Below, piece by piece: positions 1-8,032 of a stretch of DNA of 64,000 nt. The notes under the pieces were generated by a model. That model saw only the letters and a program-made list of their open reading frames with translations. It had not been told where the DNA came from and did not search any database. A program made the translations under genes and the position numbers. Position 1 is the stretch's first letter. Each line of letters opens with the position of its first letter. The stretch spans positions 186,001 to 250,000 of the forward strand of contig NZ_QDDR01000001.1 in NCBI RefSeq assembly GCF_003075525.1, in the 5' to 3' direction. This DNA is from Pararhodobacter aggregans (GTDB taxonomy: Bacteria; Pseudomonadota; Alphaproteobacteria; Rhodobacterales; Rhodobacteraceae).

Positions 1-460
1 TCGCGGGCTTGTAGGACGACGAGGCGGTCTGCCCCTTCACCACCGGCTCGGTCTCGGTCACCTCGACGGTGATCCGCGCGGGCAGTTCGATCGAGATCGG
101 GATCGACTCGAAGGTCTGCAGATAGACCCGCATGCCCGGCTCCAGGAACGGCGCCGCATCGCCCACCACATCGGCGGTCGCGGTGACCTGCTCGAAGCTC
201 TCGGGGTTCATGAAGTGATAGCCCTCGCCATCCTCGTAGAGGAAGTCGTATTCCCGCTCGTCCACATCGGCCTTCTCGACCTGCTCGGTGGTCTTCCAGC
301 GCTCGCTCGTCTTCACCCCGTCCGAGATGCGGCGCATGTCGACCGAGGTGGTGGGCGTGCCCTTGCCGGGGTGGAAGTTCTCGGCCTTGAGCACGACGTA
401 GAGCTGGCCGTTCATGTCGACGACGTTGCCCTTGCGAAGAGAGGAAGCAATGACTTTCAC
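1..460 (-). CDS. efp: Elongation factor P (3' end missing)
   Basis: EF-P binds ribosomes stalled on polyproline and stimulates peptide-bond formation. The minus strand reads from a GTG start at 458-460, preceded by an AAGGAA Shine-Dalgarno about 5 bases upstream. The protein begins [12 protein letters not shown] and carries the KOW-like N-terminal domain with the loop [10 protein letters not shown] at residues 29-38, followed by the OB domains. Lys33 at the loop tip is the position modified by EpmA in this family, and epmA is the divergent neighbour at 559. About 153 codons are visible of a usual 187 or so; the C-terminus lies beyond the left edge. Identification is firm. The GTG start is inferred from the RBS and from the family's usual N-terminus. 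Confidence 0.96.
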   Translation of the reverse strand, partial: MKVIASSLRKGNVVDMNGQLYVVLKAENFHPGKGTPTTSVDMRRISDGVKTSERWKTTEQVEKADVDEREYDFLYEDGEGYHFMNPESFEQVTATADVVGDAAPFLEPGMRVYLQTFESIPISIELPARITVEVTETEPVVKGQTASSSYKPA

Positions 461-558
461 GGGTGGTTCCTTGTGGAGGGCCGCAGAGCGGATTATGCGC
501 GGATTGCTCCCGGCCCTAGCCGAAACCGAAACGGATTTCCAGTGAAGAGGTGCCCCTG

Positions 559-1587
559 ATGCGCGAAACCCCCTGGTGGCACCCCGCCCGGCACGAGGAC
601 CGCCGCCCGATCCTTCTGGCCCGCAACCGCATTCAGGGGGCGATTCGCGGCTTCCTGTCGGGGCAGGATTTCATCGAGGTGGACCCGGCCGCGCTGGCGG
701 TCAGCCCCGGCAACGAGGCGCATCTGCACGCCTTCGCCACCGAAGCCATCGGCAATGACGGCGTGGCGCGGGTGATGTACCTGCACACCTCGCCCGAATT
801 CGCGCTGAAAAAGCTGCTGGCGGCGGGCGAGCGGCGGATCGCTTCCTTCGCCCATGTCTGGCGCAACCGCGAGCGGGGGCCGAAGCACGCGCCCGAATTC
901 ACCATGCTGGAATGGTATCGCGCGGGCGAGGATTATGCGGTCCTGATGGAGGACGTGGCCGAAATGGCGCGGCTGGCCTGTCAGGCGGCGGGGACGGCGG
1001 TGCTGCGCTACGGCGATCTGACCTGCGATCCGTTCCAGCCCTATGAGCGGCTTTCGGTGGCGGAGGCGTTCCAGCGGTATGCGGGCGTCGATCTGCTGGC
1101 CACGCTGACCGGGCCCGAGCCCGATACGGCGGCTTTGCGCGGGCAGGCCCAAGGGTTGCAGATGGCGGCGGATGACACATGGTCCGACATCTTCTCTCGG
1201 TTGCTGTCGGAACGGGTCGAGCCGCATCTGGGGCGGGGGCGGCTGACGGTGCTGGACCGCTATCCCGCCTGCGAGGCGGCGCTGGCGCGCGCCTGCGCCG
1301 ATGACCGGCGCGAGGCCGAGCGGTTCGAGGTCTATGCCTGCGGGGTGGAGCTGGCCAACGGGTTCGGGGAACTCACCGACCCCGCCGAACAGCGCCGCCG
1401 CTTCGAGATCGAGATGGACGAGAAGGCCCGTGTCTATCGCGAACGCTACCCGCTGGACGAGGATTTCCTGGCCGCGCTGGCGCTGATGCCCGAGGCGTCC
1501 GGCATCGCGCTGGGTTTCGACCGGCTGGTCATGCTGGCCACCGCCGCGCCGCATATCGACGCGGTGCAATGGGTGCCGGTGGGGTAG
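559..1587 (+). CDS. epmA: EF-P--(R)-beta-lysine ligase EpmA (GenX/PoxA/YjeA)
   Basis: A stand-alone class II lysyl-tRNA-synthetase-like catalytic core of about 342 aa that attaches (R)-beta-lysine to the conserved lysine of EF-P. It lacks the N-terminal anticodon-binding domain of LysRS. Class II motif 2 is visible around residues 97-120 ([11 protein letters not shown]...EFTMLEWY) and motif 3 near the C-terminus ([12 protein letters not shown]). An in-frame GTG at 550 would add three residues, but GAAGAGG at 544-550 sits 8 bases before the ATG at 559, which favours the later start. It is divergent from efp, its substrate gene, 98 bp away. The aminomutase EpmB that makes beta-lysine is not in the window and may lie to the left. 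Confidence 0.93.
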   Translation: MRETPWWHPARHEDRRPILLARNRIQGAIRGFLSGQDFIEVDPAALAVSPGNEAHLHAFATEAIGNDGVARVMYLHTSPEFALKKLLAAGERRIASFAHVWRNRERGPKHAPEFTMLEWYRAGEDYAVLMEDVAEMARLACQAAGTAVLRYGDLTCDPFQPYERLSVAEAFQRYAGVDLLATLTGPEPDTAALRGQAQGLQMAADDTWSDIFSRLLSERVEPHLGRGRLTVLDRYPACEAALARACADDRREAERFEVYACGVELANGFGELTDPAEQRRRFEIEMDEKARVYRERYPLDEDFLAALALMPEASGIALGFDRLVMLATAAPHIDAVQWVPVG

Positions 1588-1681
1588 GGGCGTGCCCGCT
1601 AGCCGTCGCCCCGGACCTGCTTGACTCCCCCCTGCGCACAACCTAGGGAGCCCGGCCCTGTACGGCACAAGGAACATGAGC

Positions 1682-2950
1682 ATGGCGCAACGAGCACTCG
1701 GGCTTGGGGTGGACTTCGGCACGTCGAACACCGCCGCAGGCTACATGCGGGACGGGCGGCCGCACCTCATCACCTTCGAGCCCGGCCAGACGACGATCCC
1801 GACGACCTTCTTCTTCGACTTCGACGCGCGCGCCCTGCTGATCGGCGAGCCCGCCAATCAGGCCTTGCTCGATGGCGTCGAGGGGCGCTTCATGCGGGCG
1901 CTCAAGCGCATTCTGGGCACCCCCCTGATGCACGAACCGCGGCAGCTCCTGAACGAGCGCGTGACCTTCGTCGAGATCATCGCCCGCTTCCTCGCGCAGG
2001 TGAAGGCGCGGGCCGAGGCCGAAGCGGGGATGCGCTTCGACCGGGTCCTGTCCGGGCGTCCGGTGGTGTTTCATGGCGCGAACAACCCGCGCGAGGCCGC
2101 CGCTGAAGCCGATCTGCGGGCCTGCTACCTGGCTGCCGGCTTCACCGAGGTGGACTTCATGCTGGAACCGCAGGCCGCCGCGATTGCCAGCGGCTCGGCT
2201 GAGGACGAGGGCGGGCTGGGGTTGATCGTCGATGTGGGCGGCGGCACATCGGATTTCTCGCTCTTCCGTTCGGACCGCGACGGGGTGACGATCCTCGCCA
2301 ATCACGGGGTGCGCATCGGCGGGACGGATTTCGACCGCTCGATCAGCATCGACCGGGTGATGCCGCATCTGGGCAAGGGAACCGAGCTGCGCAAGGTCCT
2401 CGGCTCGGGCAGCTCGCCCACGCCCAATGCGATCTTCAACGATCTGGCGACCTGGGAGAAGATCGCCTTCCTCTACACGCCGCAGAACCGACGGATGGCG
2501 GCCGAGATGGTGCGGCTGGCGCATGAGCCGGAGAAACTCGCGCGCCTCGCGACGGTGCTGGAGGACGAACTGGGGCACGAGCTGAGCTTTGCCGTGGAGC
2601 GGGGCAAGATCGCCGCCAATGGCGGGGCGGACAGCGCGTCGATCCGGCTGGACGGGATCGAACCGGGCCTCGTCATTCCCCTGTCGCCCGATGCCCTGAC
2701 GGAAAGCCTGGCCCGCCACGCCGACGACCTGGCCGAGGGCGCGCGCGAGACGCTGCGCATCGCCGGGCTCGACGCCGCCCGGGTCGAGACAGTGGTCTAT
2801 GTCGGGGGTTCCAGCCTGATGTCGCTGGTCTCGGAGACGATGAAACGGCAGTTCCCGCAGGCCGTTCATTCCTTCAGCGAGGTCTTTACGGCCGTGGCGA
2901 ACGGGCTGGTCATCGCGGCGGGGGACATGGGGGCGATGCGGCCGGTCTGA
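1682..2950 (+). CDS. Hsp70-family actin-like ATPase (YegD type)
   Basis: This is an Hsp70 nucleotide-binding domain without the usual substrate-binding domain (about 422 aa against roughly 640 for DnaK). Phosphate-1 motif GVDFGTSNT lies near residues 9-17, the phosphate-2 motif VDVGGGTSDF near residues 183-192, and an adenosine-loop VYVGGSS near 375. The same architecture is seen in E. coli YegD, whose function is not settled. AAGGA at 1669-1673 is well spaced for the ATG at 1682; the ATG at 1676 is too close. It is a single-gene unit with no visible co-chaperone nearby. The family assignment is strong; the client and role are unknown. Confidence 0.88.
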   Translation: MAQRALGLGVDFGTSNTAAGYMRDGRPHLITFEPGQTTIPTTFFFDFDARALLIGEPANQALLDGVEGRFMRALKRILGTPLMHEPRQLLNERVTFVEIIARFLAQVKARAEAEAGMRFDRVLSGRPVVFHGANNPREAAAEADLRACYLAAGFTEVDFMLEPQAAAIASGSAEDEGGLGLIVDVGGGTSDFSLFRSDRDGVTILANHGVRIGGTDFDRSISIDRVMPHLGKGTELRKVLGSGSSPTPNAIFNDLATWEKIAFLYTPQNRRMAAEMVRLAHEPEKLARLATVLEDELGHELSFAVERGKIAANGGADSASIRLDGIEPGLVIPLSPDALTESLARHADDLAEGARETLRIAGLDAARVETVVYVGGSSLMSLVSETMKRQFPQAVHSFSEVFTAVANGLVIAAGDMGAMRPV

Positions 2951-3039
2951 CGGGGCCGACAGCGTGTTCCCGCGGCGTCGGCCGGCGGAAGCCGGGGACG
3001 GCCCGGGGCAGCTGCATCGGCCTCAGCCCTGATCCCCCC

Positions 3040-3393
3040 TCAAACCTCGCCCCAACCCGCCTGCGGCAAAAGCGTTGCGATCTTGTAAAGCAGGTTCCGC
3101 GCCGCCCGCTGGCGGGGGTGAGCCGGGTCGTCGGCGAAGGCGCGCAAAGCCTCGCCCAGCACCGCCGCCTCGTCCGGGGTCAGGGTGGTCGGCGGCAGGA
3201 CCAGCGGCGTGCGCAGGATATAGCCCAGCCCCCGCTCGCCCTCGACCGGGATCCCGGTCGCCGCCATCATCGCCATGTCACGCCAGATGGTGCGGGTCGA
3301 AACCCCCATCACCTGGGCCAGTTCGGCGGCCGTGTGCAGCCGCCCGTCGCGCAGCACCTGCACCAGATCATAGAGCCTTTGGTCGCGGTTCAT
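3040..3393 (-). CDS. Small HTH_11 (YafY/DeoR-like) transcriptional regulator
   Basis: A 117-aa protein with an N-terminal winged helix-turn-helix: [17 protein letters not shown], then [20 protein letters not shown] as the HTH at about residues 20-40, then a GYxLR-type wing (GLGYILRTP). The C-terminal part ([13 protein letters not shown]...) resembles the linker of YafY/WYL regulators, but the protein stops before a WYL effector domain, so it may be a short single-domain repressor. The longer upstream ORF extension is glycine-rich and unlikely. The start at 3393 has GGAGG just upstream. An 18-bp inverted repeat lies 13 bp before the start codon and probably mediates autoregulation. Confidence 0.78.
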   Translation of the reverse strand: MNRDQRLYDLVQVLRDGRLHTAAELAQVMGVSTRTIWRDMAMMAATGIPVEGERGLGYILRTPLVLPPTTLTPDEAAVLGEALRAFADDPAHPRQRAARNLLYKIATLLPQAGWGEV

Positions 3394-3405
3394 CCGGGCC
3401 TCCAA

Positions 3406-3423
3406 CTGACAAAATACTGTCAG
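3406..3423. promoter_or_regulatory. Palindromic operator upstream of the HTH_11 regulator
   Basis: Perfect inverted repeat CTGACA-N6-TGTCAG on the plus strand, centred about 22 bp upstream of the regulator's start codon and immediately before its Shine-Dalgarno. Position and symmetry fit a dimeric repressor site that blocks transcription of its own gene. The other side faces the tat operon, whose first gene starts 123 bp away, so an effect on tatA cannot be excluded. The palindrome is seen; the binding protein is inferred. Confidence 0.6.
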
Positions 3424-3545
3424 GAGACCGCCTCCGCCACCCCCCATGGACCCGGAATCGGTCTATGATCGCCGGGCGCGCCGGATTATTTCAGGGGCAA
3501 GGGCGCCCCCGGGACAGGATGGCGCCGGACCTGAAGGAGAGAGCC

Positions 3546-3776
3546 ATGCTCAACAATATCGGCCCCGTGGGCCTTATCCTGATTGCCGCCGTCGTGCTCG
3601 TCCTCTTCGGGCGCGGCAAGGTCTCCAGCCTGATGGGCGAAGTCGGCAAGGGCATCACCGCCTTCCGCCGCGGCGTCAAGGACGGCTCGGAAGAGATCGA
3701 GAACCAGCGCGCCGCCGAGGCTGCCGAACAGGCCCGCGACGTGACGCCCCAGCCGGCCGAGCGCGACCGCGCCTGA
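3546..3776 (+). CDS. tatA: Twin-arginine translocase subunit TatA
   Basis: A 76-aa protein with one N-terminal membrane helix (about residues 7-21, [15 protein letters not shown]) followed by an amphipathic helix ([22 protein letters not shown]) and an acidic/glutamine-rich tail. It forms the size-adjustable pore that moves folded proteins across the inner membrane. AAGGAGA lies 5-6 bases before the ATG. The following tatB and tatC are on the same strand, giving a tatABC operon. The [12 protein letters not shown] segment after the helix is the family signature in Rhodobacterales. Confidence 0.95.
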   Translation: MLNNIGPVGLILIAAVVLVLFGRGKVSSLMGEVGKGITAFRRGVKDGSEEIENQRAAEAAEQARDVTPQPAERDRA

Positions 3777-3809
3777 TCTTACCCTGCGCTCAAAGCCAAG
3801 GAGCGGCTT

Positions 3810-4448
3810 ATGTTCGACATCGGCTGGTCGGAAATGCTGGTCGTCGGCGTCGTGGCCCTGATCGTGGTCGGTCCCAAGGACCTGCCCAAGATGTTCCACA
3901 CGATCGGTGAATTGACCGGCAAGGCCCGGGGCATGGCGCGCGAATTCCAGCGCGCGATGGATGCTGCGGCCAAGGAAACCGGCGTCAGCGGGGCGATGAA
4001 GGATTTCAAGCGCGCCGCCTCGGGGCAAGGCCTGCGCGACACGGTCAAGGAAGCTGCCGGTTTCGACGATATCGAAAAGGATTTCCGCGACATCGGCCAT
4101 GACAAGCCGGCGGTCCGCAGCCCCGGCACCAAGGCCGGCCCGGCGATGCCGCCGAAATCGGCCGAAGTCTCGCCCGTCGCCATCGAGGACGAGTTCGACG
4201 AGGCCGAAGCCGATGAAATCGCCGCCCAGGACCTCGCCCGCCGCAATGCCGAGGTGTCGCAGACCGAGGCGCAGCGCCTGAAGAAGCAAAAGCAGGCCGA
4301 GGCCGCGCGCCAGAAAGCCGCCGCGATCCGCGCCGCCAAGGAGGCCGAGGCCGCCGAGGCCGACGTCGAACGCTGGCGCCCCGATCCCCGCGCGGACGAC
4401 GGGCGGCCCGCCGCCTCGACCAAGCCCCTCCCCGATCCCGAAGGCTGA
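3810..4448 (+). CDS. tatB: Twin-arginine translocase subunit TatB
   Basis: TatB works with TatC to recognise twin-arginine signal peptides. The start [12 protein letters not shown], one membrane helix at about residues 6-22 and the GPKDLPKM hinge are diagnostic. At 212 aa it is longer than E. coli TatB (171 aa). The extra length is a charged coiled-coil-prone tail ([34 protein letters not shown] at about residues 152-190, here described only by its ends) and a proline-rich end. The Shine-Dalgarno AAGGAG is 6-7 bases before the ATG. It is second in the tatABC operon, 33 bp after tatA. Confidence 0.95.
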   Translation: MFDIGWSEMLVVGVVALIVVGPKDLPKMFHTIGELTGKARGMAREFQRAMDAAAKETGVSGAMKDFKRAASGQGLRDTVKEAAGFDDIEKDFRDIGHDKPAVRSPGTKAGPAMPPKSAEVSPVAIEDEFDEAEADEIAAQDLARRNAEVSQTEAQRLKKQKQAEAARQKAAAIRAAKEAEAAEADVERWRPDPRADDGRPAASTKPLPDPEG

Positions 4449-4456
4449 GCCCCGTC

Positions 4457-5359
4457 ATGGTCGCCAAACCCAAAGCCGCGGATGCAATCGACGACAGTTC
4501 CGCGCCGCTGATCGAGCATCTCGCGGAACTCCGCAACCGGATCATCAAGTCGCTCGCCGCCTTCATCGTGGCGATGACCCTGTGCTTCACGGTCTGGAAC
4601 CCGATCTTCAACTTCCTGACCCGGCCTCTCTGCGACGCGCTGGAAAGCCAGGGCCAGGAATGCAACCTGATCCTGATCCAGTTGCAGGAAGGCTTCTTCG
4701 TCGCCGTCAACATCGCCATGCTGGGCGGCTTCGTGCTGGCCTTCCCGGTGATCGGCTACCAGCTGTGGCGCTTCGTGGCGCCGGGCCTCTACAAATCCGA
4801 GAAGAACGCGTTCCTGCCGTTCCTCGTGGCCTCGCCGCTGATGTTCTTCCTCGGCGCCGCCTTCGCCTATTACGTCATCATGCCGATGGGCTACACCTTC
4901 TTCCTGGGCTTCCAGCAGATTGCCATGGACCCCGCGACCGGTGCCGTGACCGGCGCGCCGGGGGCCGATGGTTTGCCCGTCACGCCCGAAGGCGCCATCG
5001 AATCCCTGCAGCATGCGGGGATCGCCTTCCAGGGCTCGGTCAACGAATACCTGTCGCTCGCCACCAAGTTCATCATCGCCTTCGGCCTCTGCTTCCAGCT
5101 GCCGGTGCTGCTGACGCTGATGGGCAAGGCCGGGCTCGTCTCGGCCCAGGCGCTGAAGAACGGGCGCAAATGGGCGGTGGTCGGCATCCTGGTGCTGGCG
5201 GCCCTTGCCACGCCGCCTGATGTCATCTCGCAGATCGTGCTCTTCTCGGTGGTCTATTCGCTCTATGAAATCTCGGTGATCCTGGTCGGCCGGGTGGAGC
5301 GCAAGCGCAACGCCGATCTGATGGCCGAGGGTCTTCTGGACCCCGAAGACCTGGAATAA
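4457..5359 (+). CDS. tatC: Twin-arginine translocase subunit TatC
   Basis: A polytopic six-helix inner-membrane protein of 300 aa, the receptor for twin-arginine signal peptides. It begins with the family motif [14 protein letters not shown] at about residues 18-31. Another family feature is the segment [22 protein letters not shown] in the second half, followed by [11 protein letters not shown]. The ATG is 8 bp after the tatB stop, so translation is probably coupled. A periplasmic insertion of about 40 residues ([16 protein letters not shown]...) is present between helices 3 and 4, typical of alphaproteobacterial TatC. Confidence 0.97.
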   Translation: MVAKPKAADAIDDSSAPLIEHLAELRNRIIKSLAAFIVAMTLCFTVWNPIFNFLTRPLCDALESQGQECNLILIQLQEGFFVAVNIAMLGGFVLAFPVIGYQLWRFVAPGLYKSEKNAFLPFLVASPLMFFLGAAFAYYVIMPMGYTFFLGFQQIAMDPATGAVTGAPGADGLPVTPEGAIESLQHAGIAFQGSVNEYLSLATKFIIAFGLCFQLPVLLTLMGKAGLVSAQALKNGRKWAVVGILVLAALATPPDVISQIVLFSVVYSLYEISVILVGRVERKRNADLMAEGLLDPEDLE

Positions 5360-5369
5360 CCGCAAGCCC

Positions 5370-6212
5370 ATGACCGACCCGATCCTGACCCGCATCGCCG
5401 AGGCGCTGGAGCGCCTCAGCCCGCCGCCCGCCGCCGCGCCCGATTTCGCGGCCGCCGATGCCTTCGTCTGGCATACCGAGCCCGACCGGCTGGAGCCGGT
5501 GACCAAGGTCAGCCGCGTGCCGCTGGCGCTGCTTCAGGGCATCGGCCGGGTGCAGGGGATCTTGCTGGAGAACACGCTGCAATTCGCGCGCGGGTTCGGG
5601 GCCAACAACGCGCTGCTCTGGGGTGCGCGCGGGATGGGGAAATCCTCGCTGGTCAAGGCGGTGCATGCCGAGGTCCTGGCCCGGGGCCTGCCCTGCACGC
5701 TGGTCGAGATCCAGCGCGAGGATCTGCCCTCGGTCGGTCGGCTGCTCAATCACCTGCGGGCGGCGCCCGAGCGGCGGTTCGTGCTGTTCTGCGACGACCT
5801 CAGTTTCAGCCACGACGACACGCATTACAAATCGCTGAAGGCGGTGCTGGATGGCGGGATCGAGGGGCGGCCCTCGAACGTGATCCTTTACGCCACCTCG
5901 AACCGGCGGCATCTGATGCCCCGCGACATGATCGAGAACGAGCGCTCTACCGCCATCTCGCCCTCCGAGGCGGTCGAGGAGAAGGTCTCGCTGTCGGATC
6001 GTTTCGGGCTGTGGCTGGGCTTCCACCCCTGCACGCAGGACGAATATCTGGCGATGATCGACGGCTATGTCGGCGAATACGGGCTCAGCGTCGATCCCGA
6101 GCAGCTGCGCGCCGAGGCCATCGAATGGCAGGCGACGCGGGGCGGGCGGTCGGGCCGGGTGGCCTGGCAGTTCTTCTGCGATCTGGCCGGGCGGATGGGC
6201 AAGGCGATCTGA
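5370..6212 (+). CDS. DUF815-family AAA+ ATPase
   Basis: A 280-aa P-loop ATPase of the DUF815 family. Walker A (GARGMGKSS) is at about residues 85-93 and Walker B (VLFCDDLSF) at about 138-146. A sensor-1-like segment (VILYATSNRRHLMPRD) is at 171-186, and a C-terminal lid holds the RGGRSGRVAWQF stretch. The start is 10 bp after tatC and on the same strand, so it may be co-transcribed with tatABC; this linkage is common in Rhodobacterales. No specific function is established for the family. A REP cluster begins 18 bp after the stop. Confidence 0.85.
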   Translation: MTDPILTRIAEALERLSPPPAAAPDFAAADAFVWHTEPDRLEPVTKVSRVPLALLQGIGRVQGILLENTLQFARGFGANNALLWGARGMGKSSLVKAVHAEVLARGLPCTLVEIQREDLPSVGRLLNHLRAAPERRFVLFCDDLSFSHDDTHYKSLKAVLDGGIEGRPSNVILYATSNRRHLMPRDMIENERSTAISPSEAVEEKVSLSDRFGLWLGFHPCTQDEYLAMIDGYVGEYGLSVDPEQLRAEAIEWQATRGGRSGRVAWQFFCDLAGRMGKAI

Positions 6213-6229
6213 GCCCGGGCGTGCCGCAA

Positions 6230-6343
6230 GGTGGGTTGAAAACCCACCCTACAGGCGCGACCCCGTAGGGTGGGTTTTCAACCCACCGTCGGCGACCTCA
6301 GCCCCGCGCGTGCCGCGATGGTGCGTGCAAGCACGCACCCTAC
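6230..6343. repeat. REP-like palindrome cluster 1 (three copies)
   Basis: Three short hairpins with a GTAGGGTG foot. Copy 1a at 6230-6252 is inverted (ends CCACCCTAC). Copy 1b at 6265-6287 is direct (starts GTAGGGTGGG). They share the core GTGGGTTTTCAACCCAC and face each other. Copy 1c at 6320-6343 is inverted with a different core, GTGCGTGCAAGCACGCAC. The repeated string GTGCCGC precedes copies 1a and 1c. The cluster fills the gap between the convergent DUF815 and DUF1499 genes and could also act in mRNA 3' ends. It belongs to the same family as the clusters at 17.5, 40.6 and 58.6 kb. Confidence 0.8.
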
Positions 6344-6344
6344 C

Positions 6345-6773
6345 TCACTCCGGCAACCACCGCGCCAGCCGCGCCCGGTTCACCCCCCGGTCGCCATAGC
6401 CGAAGCGCGAGCGCGAGAAGGCGATTATGCGGGTGCCGCCGCCCTCGGCGACCAGCCGGATCGAGACGTAATCGGGATAGCCCATGATCGGCGTCCGGGC
6501 GATCCAGGTGGTCACGCCGCCGCCCGCGTCGAGGACCCGGGCGCCTTCGGCTTCGGCCCGGGCGGCGATGGTCGCGGCGACCTCGGCCGAGGGGGCGGCG
6601 ACCACCCGGTCGACCCGGGCGAAATTGGGCGAGGTCGGGTCCGGCACGGTCAGGGGATCGACATGCCAGCGCGCCGGATCCGAGGGGGCGAGCCGCACAT
6701 AGGCGGCGAAACCCGCGGCGAGCAGCAGCAGCACCAGGGCGGTCAGGGCGACAAAGCGCAGGGGGCGGGGCAT
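6345..6773 (-). CDS. DUF1499 family membrane-anchored protein
   Basis: A protein of about 142 aa with one N-terminal hydrophobic helix (FVALTALVLLLLAAGFAAYV, about residues 6-25) and a periplasmic domain with the DUF1499 features: TTWIARTPIMGYPDYVSIRL followed by GTRIIAFSRSRFGYGDRGVNRARLARWL. The family has no established function. The start at 6773 follows GAGGATCCC. It is divergently placed relative to nothing obvious and convergent with the DUF815 gene across the REP cluster; its stop lies 2 bp from the last REP. Confidence 0.8.
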   Translation of the reverse strand: MPRPLRFVALTALVLLLLAAGFAAYVRLAPSDPARWHVDPLTVPDPTSPNFARVDRVVAAPSAEVAATIAARAEAEGARVLDAGGGVTTWIARTPIMGYPDYVSIRLVAEGGGTRIIAFSRSRFGYGDRGVNRARLARWLPE

Positions 6774-6889
6774 GGGATCCTCGGCGTCAGGCTTCGACAG
6801 ATCGGCCCGAAGACCGTAGCACGGGGGCAACGCGCAAGGCCAAGCCTTTGATATCCGGGCGCGGGCGGCGAGGTCCCACGCGTGGGACC

Positions 6890-7855
6890 TCAGCTCTTTC
6901 GCCGGGTCCAGGCCCAGAGGCAGAGGATCTCCATCGCCACATGCGCCCCCGCGATCGCCGTGGCCCCGGTGGTGTCATAGGGCGGGCTCACCTCGACCAC
7001 ATCGCCGCCGGTCAGCCGGATCCCGGCCAGCCCCCGCAGGATCGCCGCCGCCTGCCAGCTGGCCAGCCCGCCCCAGACCGGCGTGCCGGTGCCGGGCGCG
7101 AAAGCCGGGTCCAGCGCGTCGATATCGAAGGTCAGATAGCAGGGCCCGTCGCCGACGATCTCCCGCACCCGCGCCGCCACCGCCGCCGGTCCCCTCTGAT
7201 GCACCGAGGGCGCGTCGATGACGTTCACGCCGAGATAATCCTCGCATTCCGTGCGGATGCCGATCTGTACCGAATGCGCGGGATCGACCAACCCCTTCTT
7301 CACCGCCTTGTAATAGAAGGTCCCGTGGTCGATCCGCTCGAAATCGTCGTCGGCCCAGAGGTCGGAATGCGCATCGAAGGTGATGACCCGCAGGGGCCCG
7401 AACCGCTCGGCATGGGCTTCCAGGATCGGCAGGGTGATCGAATGATCGCCCCCCAGCACCAGCGAGCCGCAGCCCGCGTCCAGAATCCCGCCGATATGGC
7501 GTTTCAGCGTGGCCGGGAATTCCGAGGTCTTGGCATAATCGAAAGCCAGATCGCCGTAATCCACGACGCTGAATTCCCCCAGCGGATCGAAGCCCCAGCC
7601 ATAGGGCGGGTCATAGGGTTGCAGGGTCGAGGCCTCGCGGATCGCCCGCGGACCGAAGCGGGTGCCGGTCCGATGCGTCACCGCCTGATCGAAGGGTACG
7701 CCGGTCACCGCCAGATCGGCGCCGGCCAGATCCTTGGTATAGGCGCGCCGGAGGAAGCTCACCGCGCCGCCAAAGGCGTTCTCGTAGCTCAGGCCCCGCC
7801 GGTCCTGGCGGGTGAAGGCCCCGTCAACCTCGGTCTTTGCGTCTTCCAGCGCCAT
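6890..7855 (-). CDS. speB: Agmatinase / ureohydrolase (arginase family)
   Basis: A manganese ureohydrolase of about 321 aa. The metal-binding motifs are all present: GGDHSIT, DAHSDLWAD and DIDALDPAFAPGTGTP. This points to hydrolysis of agmatine to putrescine plus urea, though related guanidinobutyrases and guanidinases share the motifs. The ORF extends 19 codons further upstream, but MALEDAKTEVDGAF is the usual family start and AAGGGG precedes it. It is divergent from glmU across a 177-bp intergenic region. With an ornithine decarboxylase elsewhere in the window, two putrescine routes may exist. Confidence 0.85.
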   Translation of the reverse strand: MALEDAKTEVDGAFTRQDRRGLSYENAFGGAVSFLRRAYTKDLAGADLAVTGVPFDQAVTHRTGTRFGPRAIREASTLQPYDPPYGWGFDPLGEFSVVDYGDLAFDYAKTSEFPATLKRHIGGILDAGCGSLVLGGDHSITLPILEAHAERFGPLRVITFDAHSDLWADDDFERIDHGTFYYKAVKKGLVDPAHSVQIGIRTECEDYLGVNVIDAPSVHQRGPAAVAARVREIVGDGPCYLTFDIDALDPAFAPGTGTPVWGGLASWQAAAILRGLAGIRLTGGDVVEVSPPYDTTGATAIAGAHVAMEILCLWAWTRRKS

Positions 7856-7978
7856 CCCCAGCCCCTTTGTCCTCGCCTCGGGCAGGGGAGCAAAAGCCGC
7901 CTGCAAAGGCAAGCGGGCAATTCCGGGCGGGGTTTTGCCTGTGTTTCAGACTGTCACGCGCTGTGATCGCGGGGAATC

Positions 7979-8006
7979 TTGCAATGGCCCAATGACAGGG
8001 TAAAAC
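7979..8006 (+). promoter_or_regulatory. Candidate sigma-70 promoter for glmUS
   Basis: TTGCAA at 7979-7984 and TAAAAC at 8001-8006 with a 16-bp spacer, 27 bp before the glmU start. Both boxes match the housekeeping consensus moderately. No ribozyme or other leader structure was recognised ahead of glmU or glmS. Inferred from sequence only. Confidence 0.4.
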
Positions 8007-8032
8007 GGGCGCAAATTTAGAGCAGGAAAACC

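Noticed and set aside
6230-6343. REP hairpins as simple rho-independent terminators.
   Set aside because: They lack T-runs, occur in facing sets with a fixed GTAG foot, and recur with different cores, which fits a repeat family better, although a 3'-end role is not excluded.
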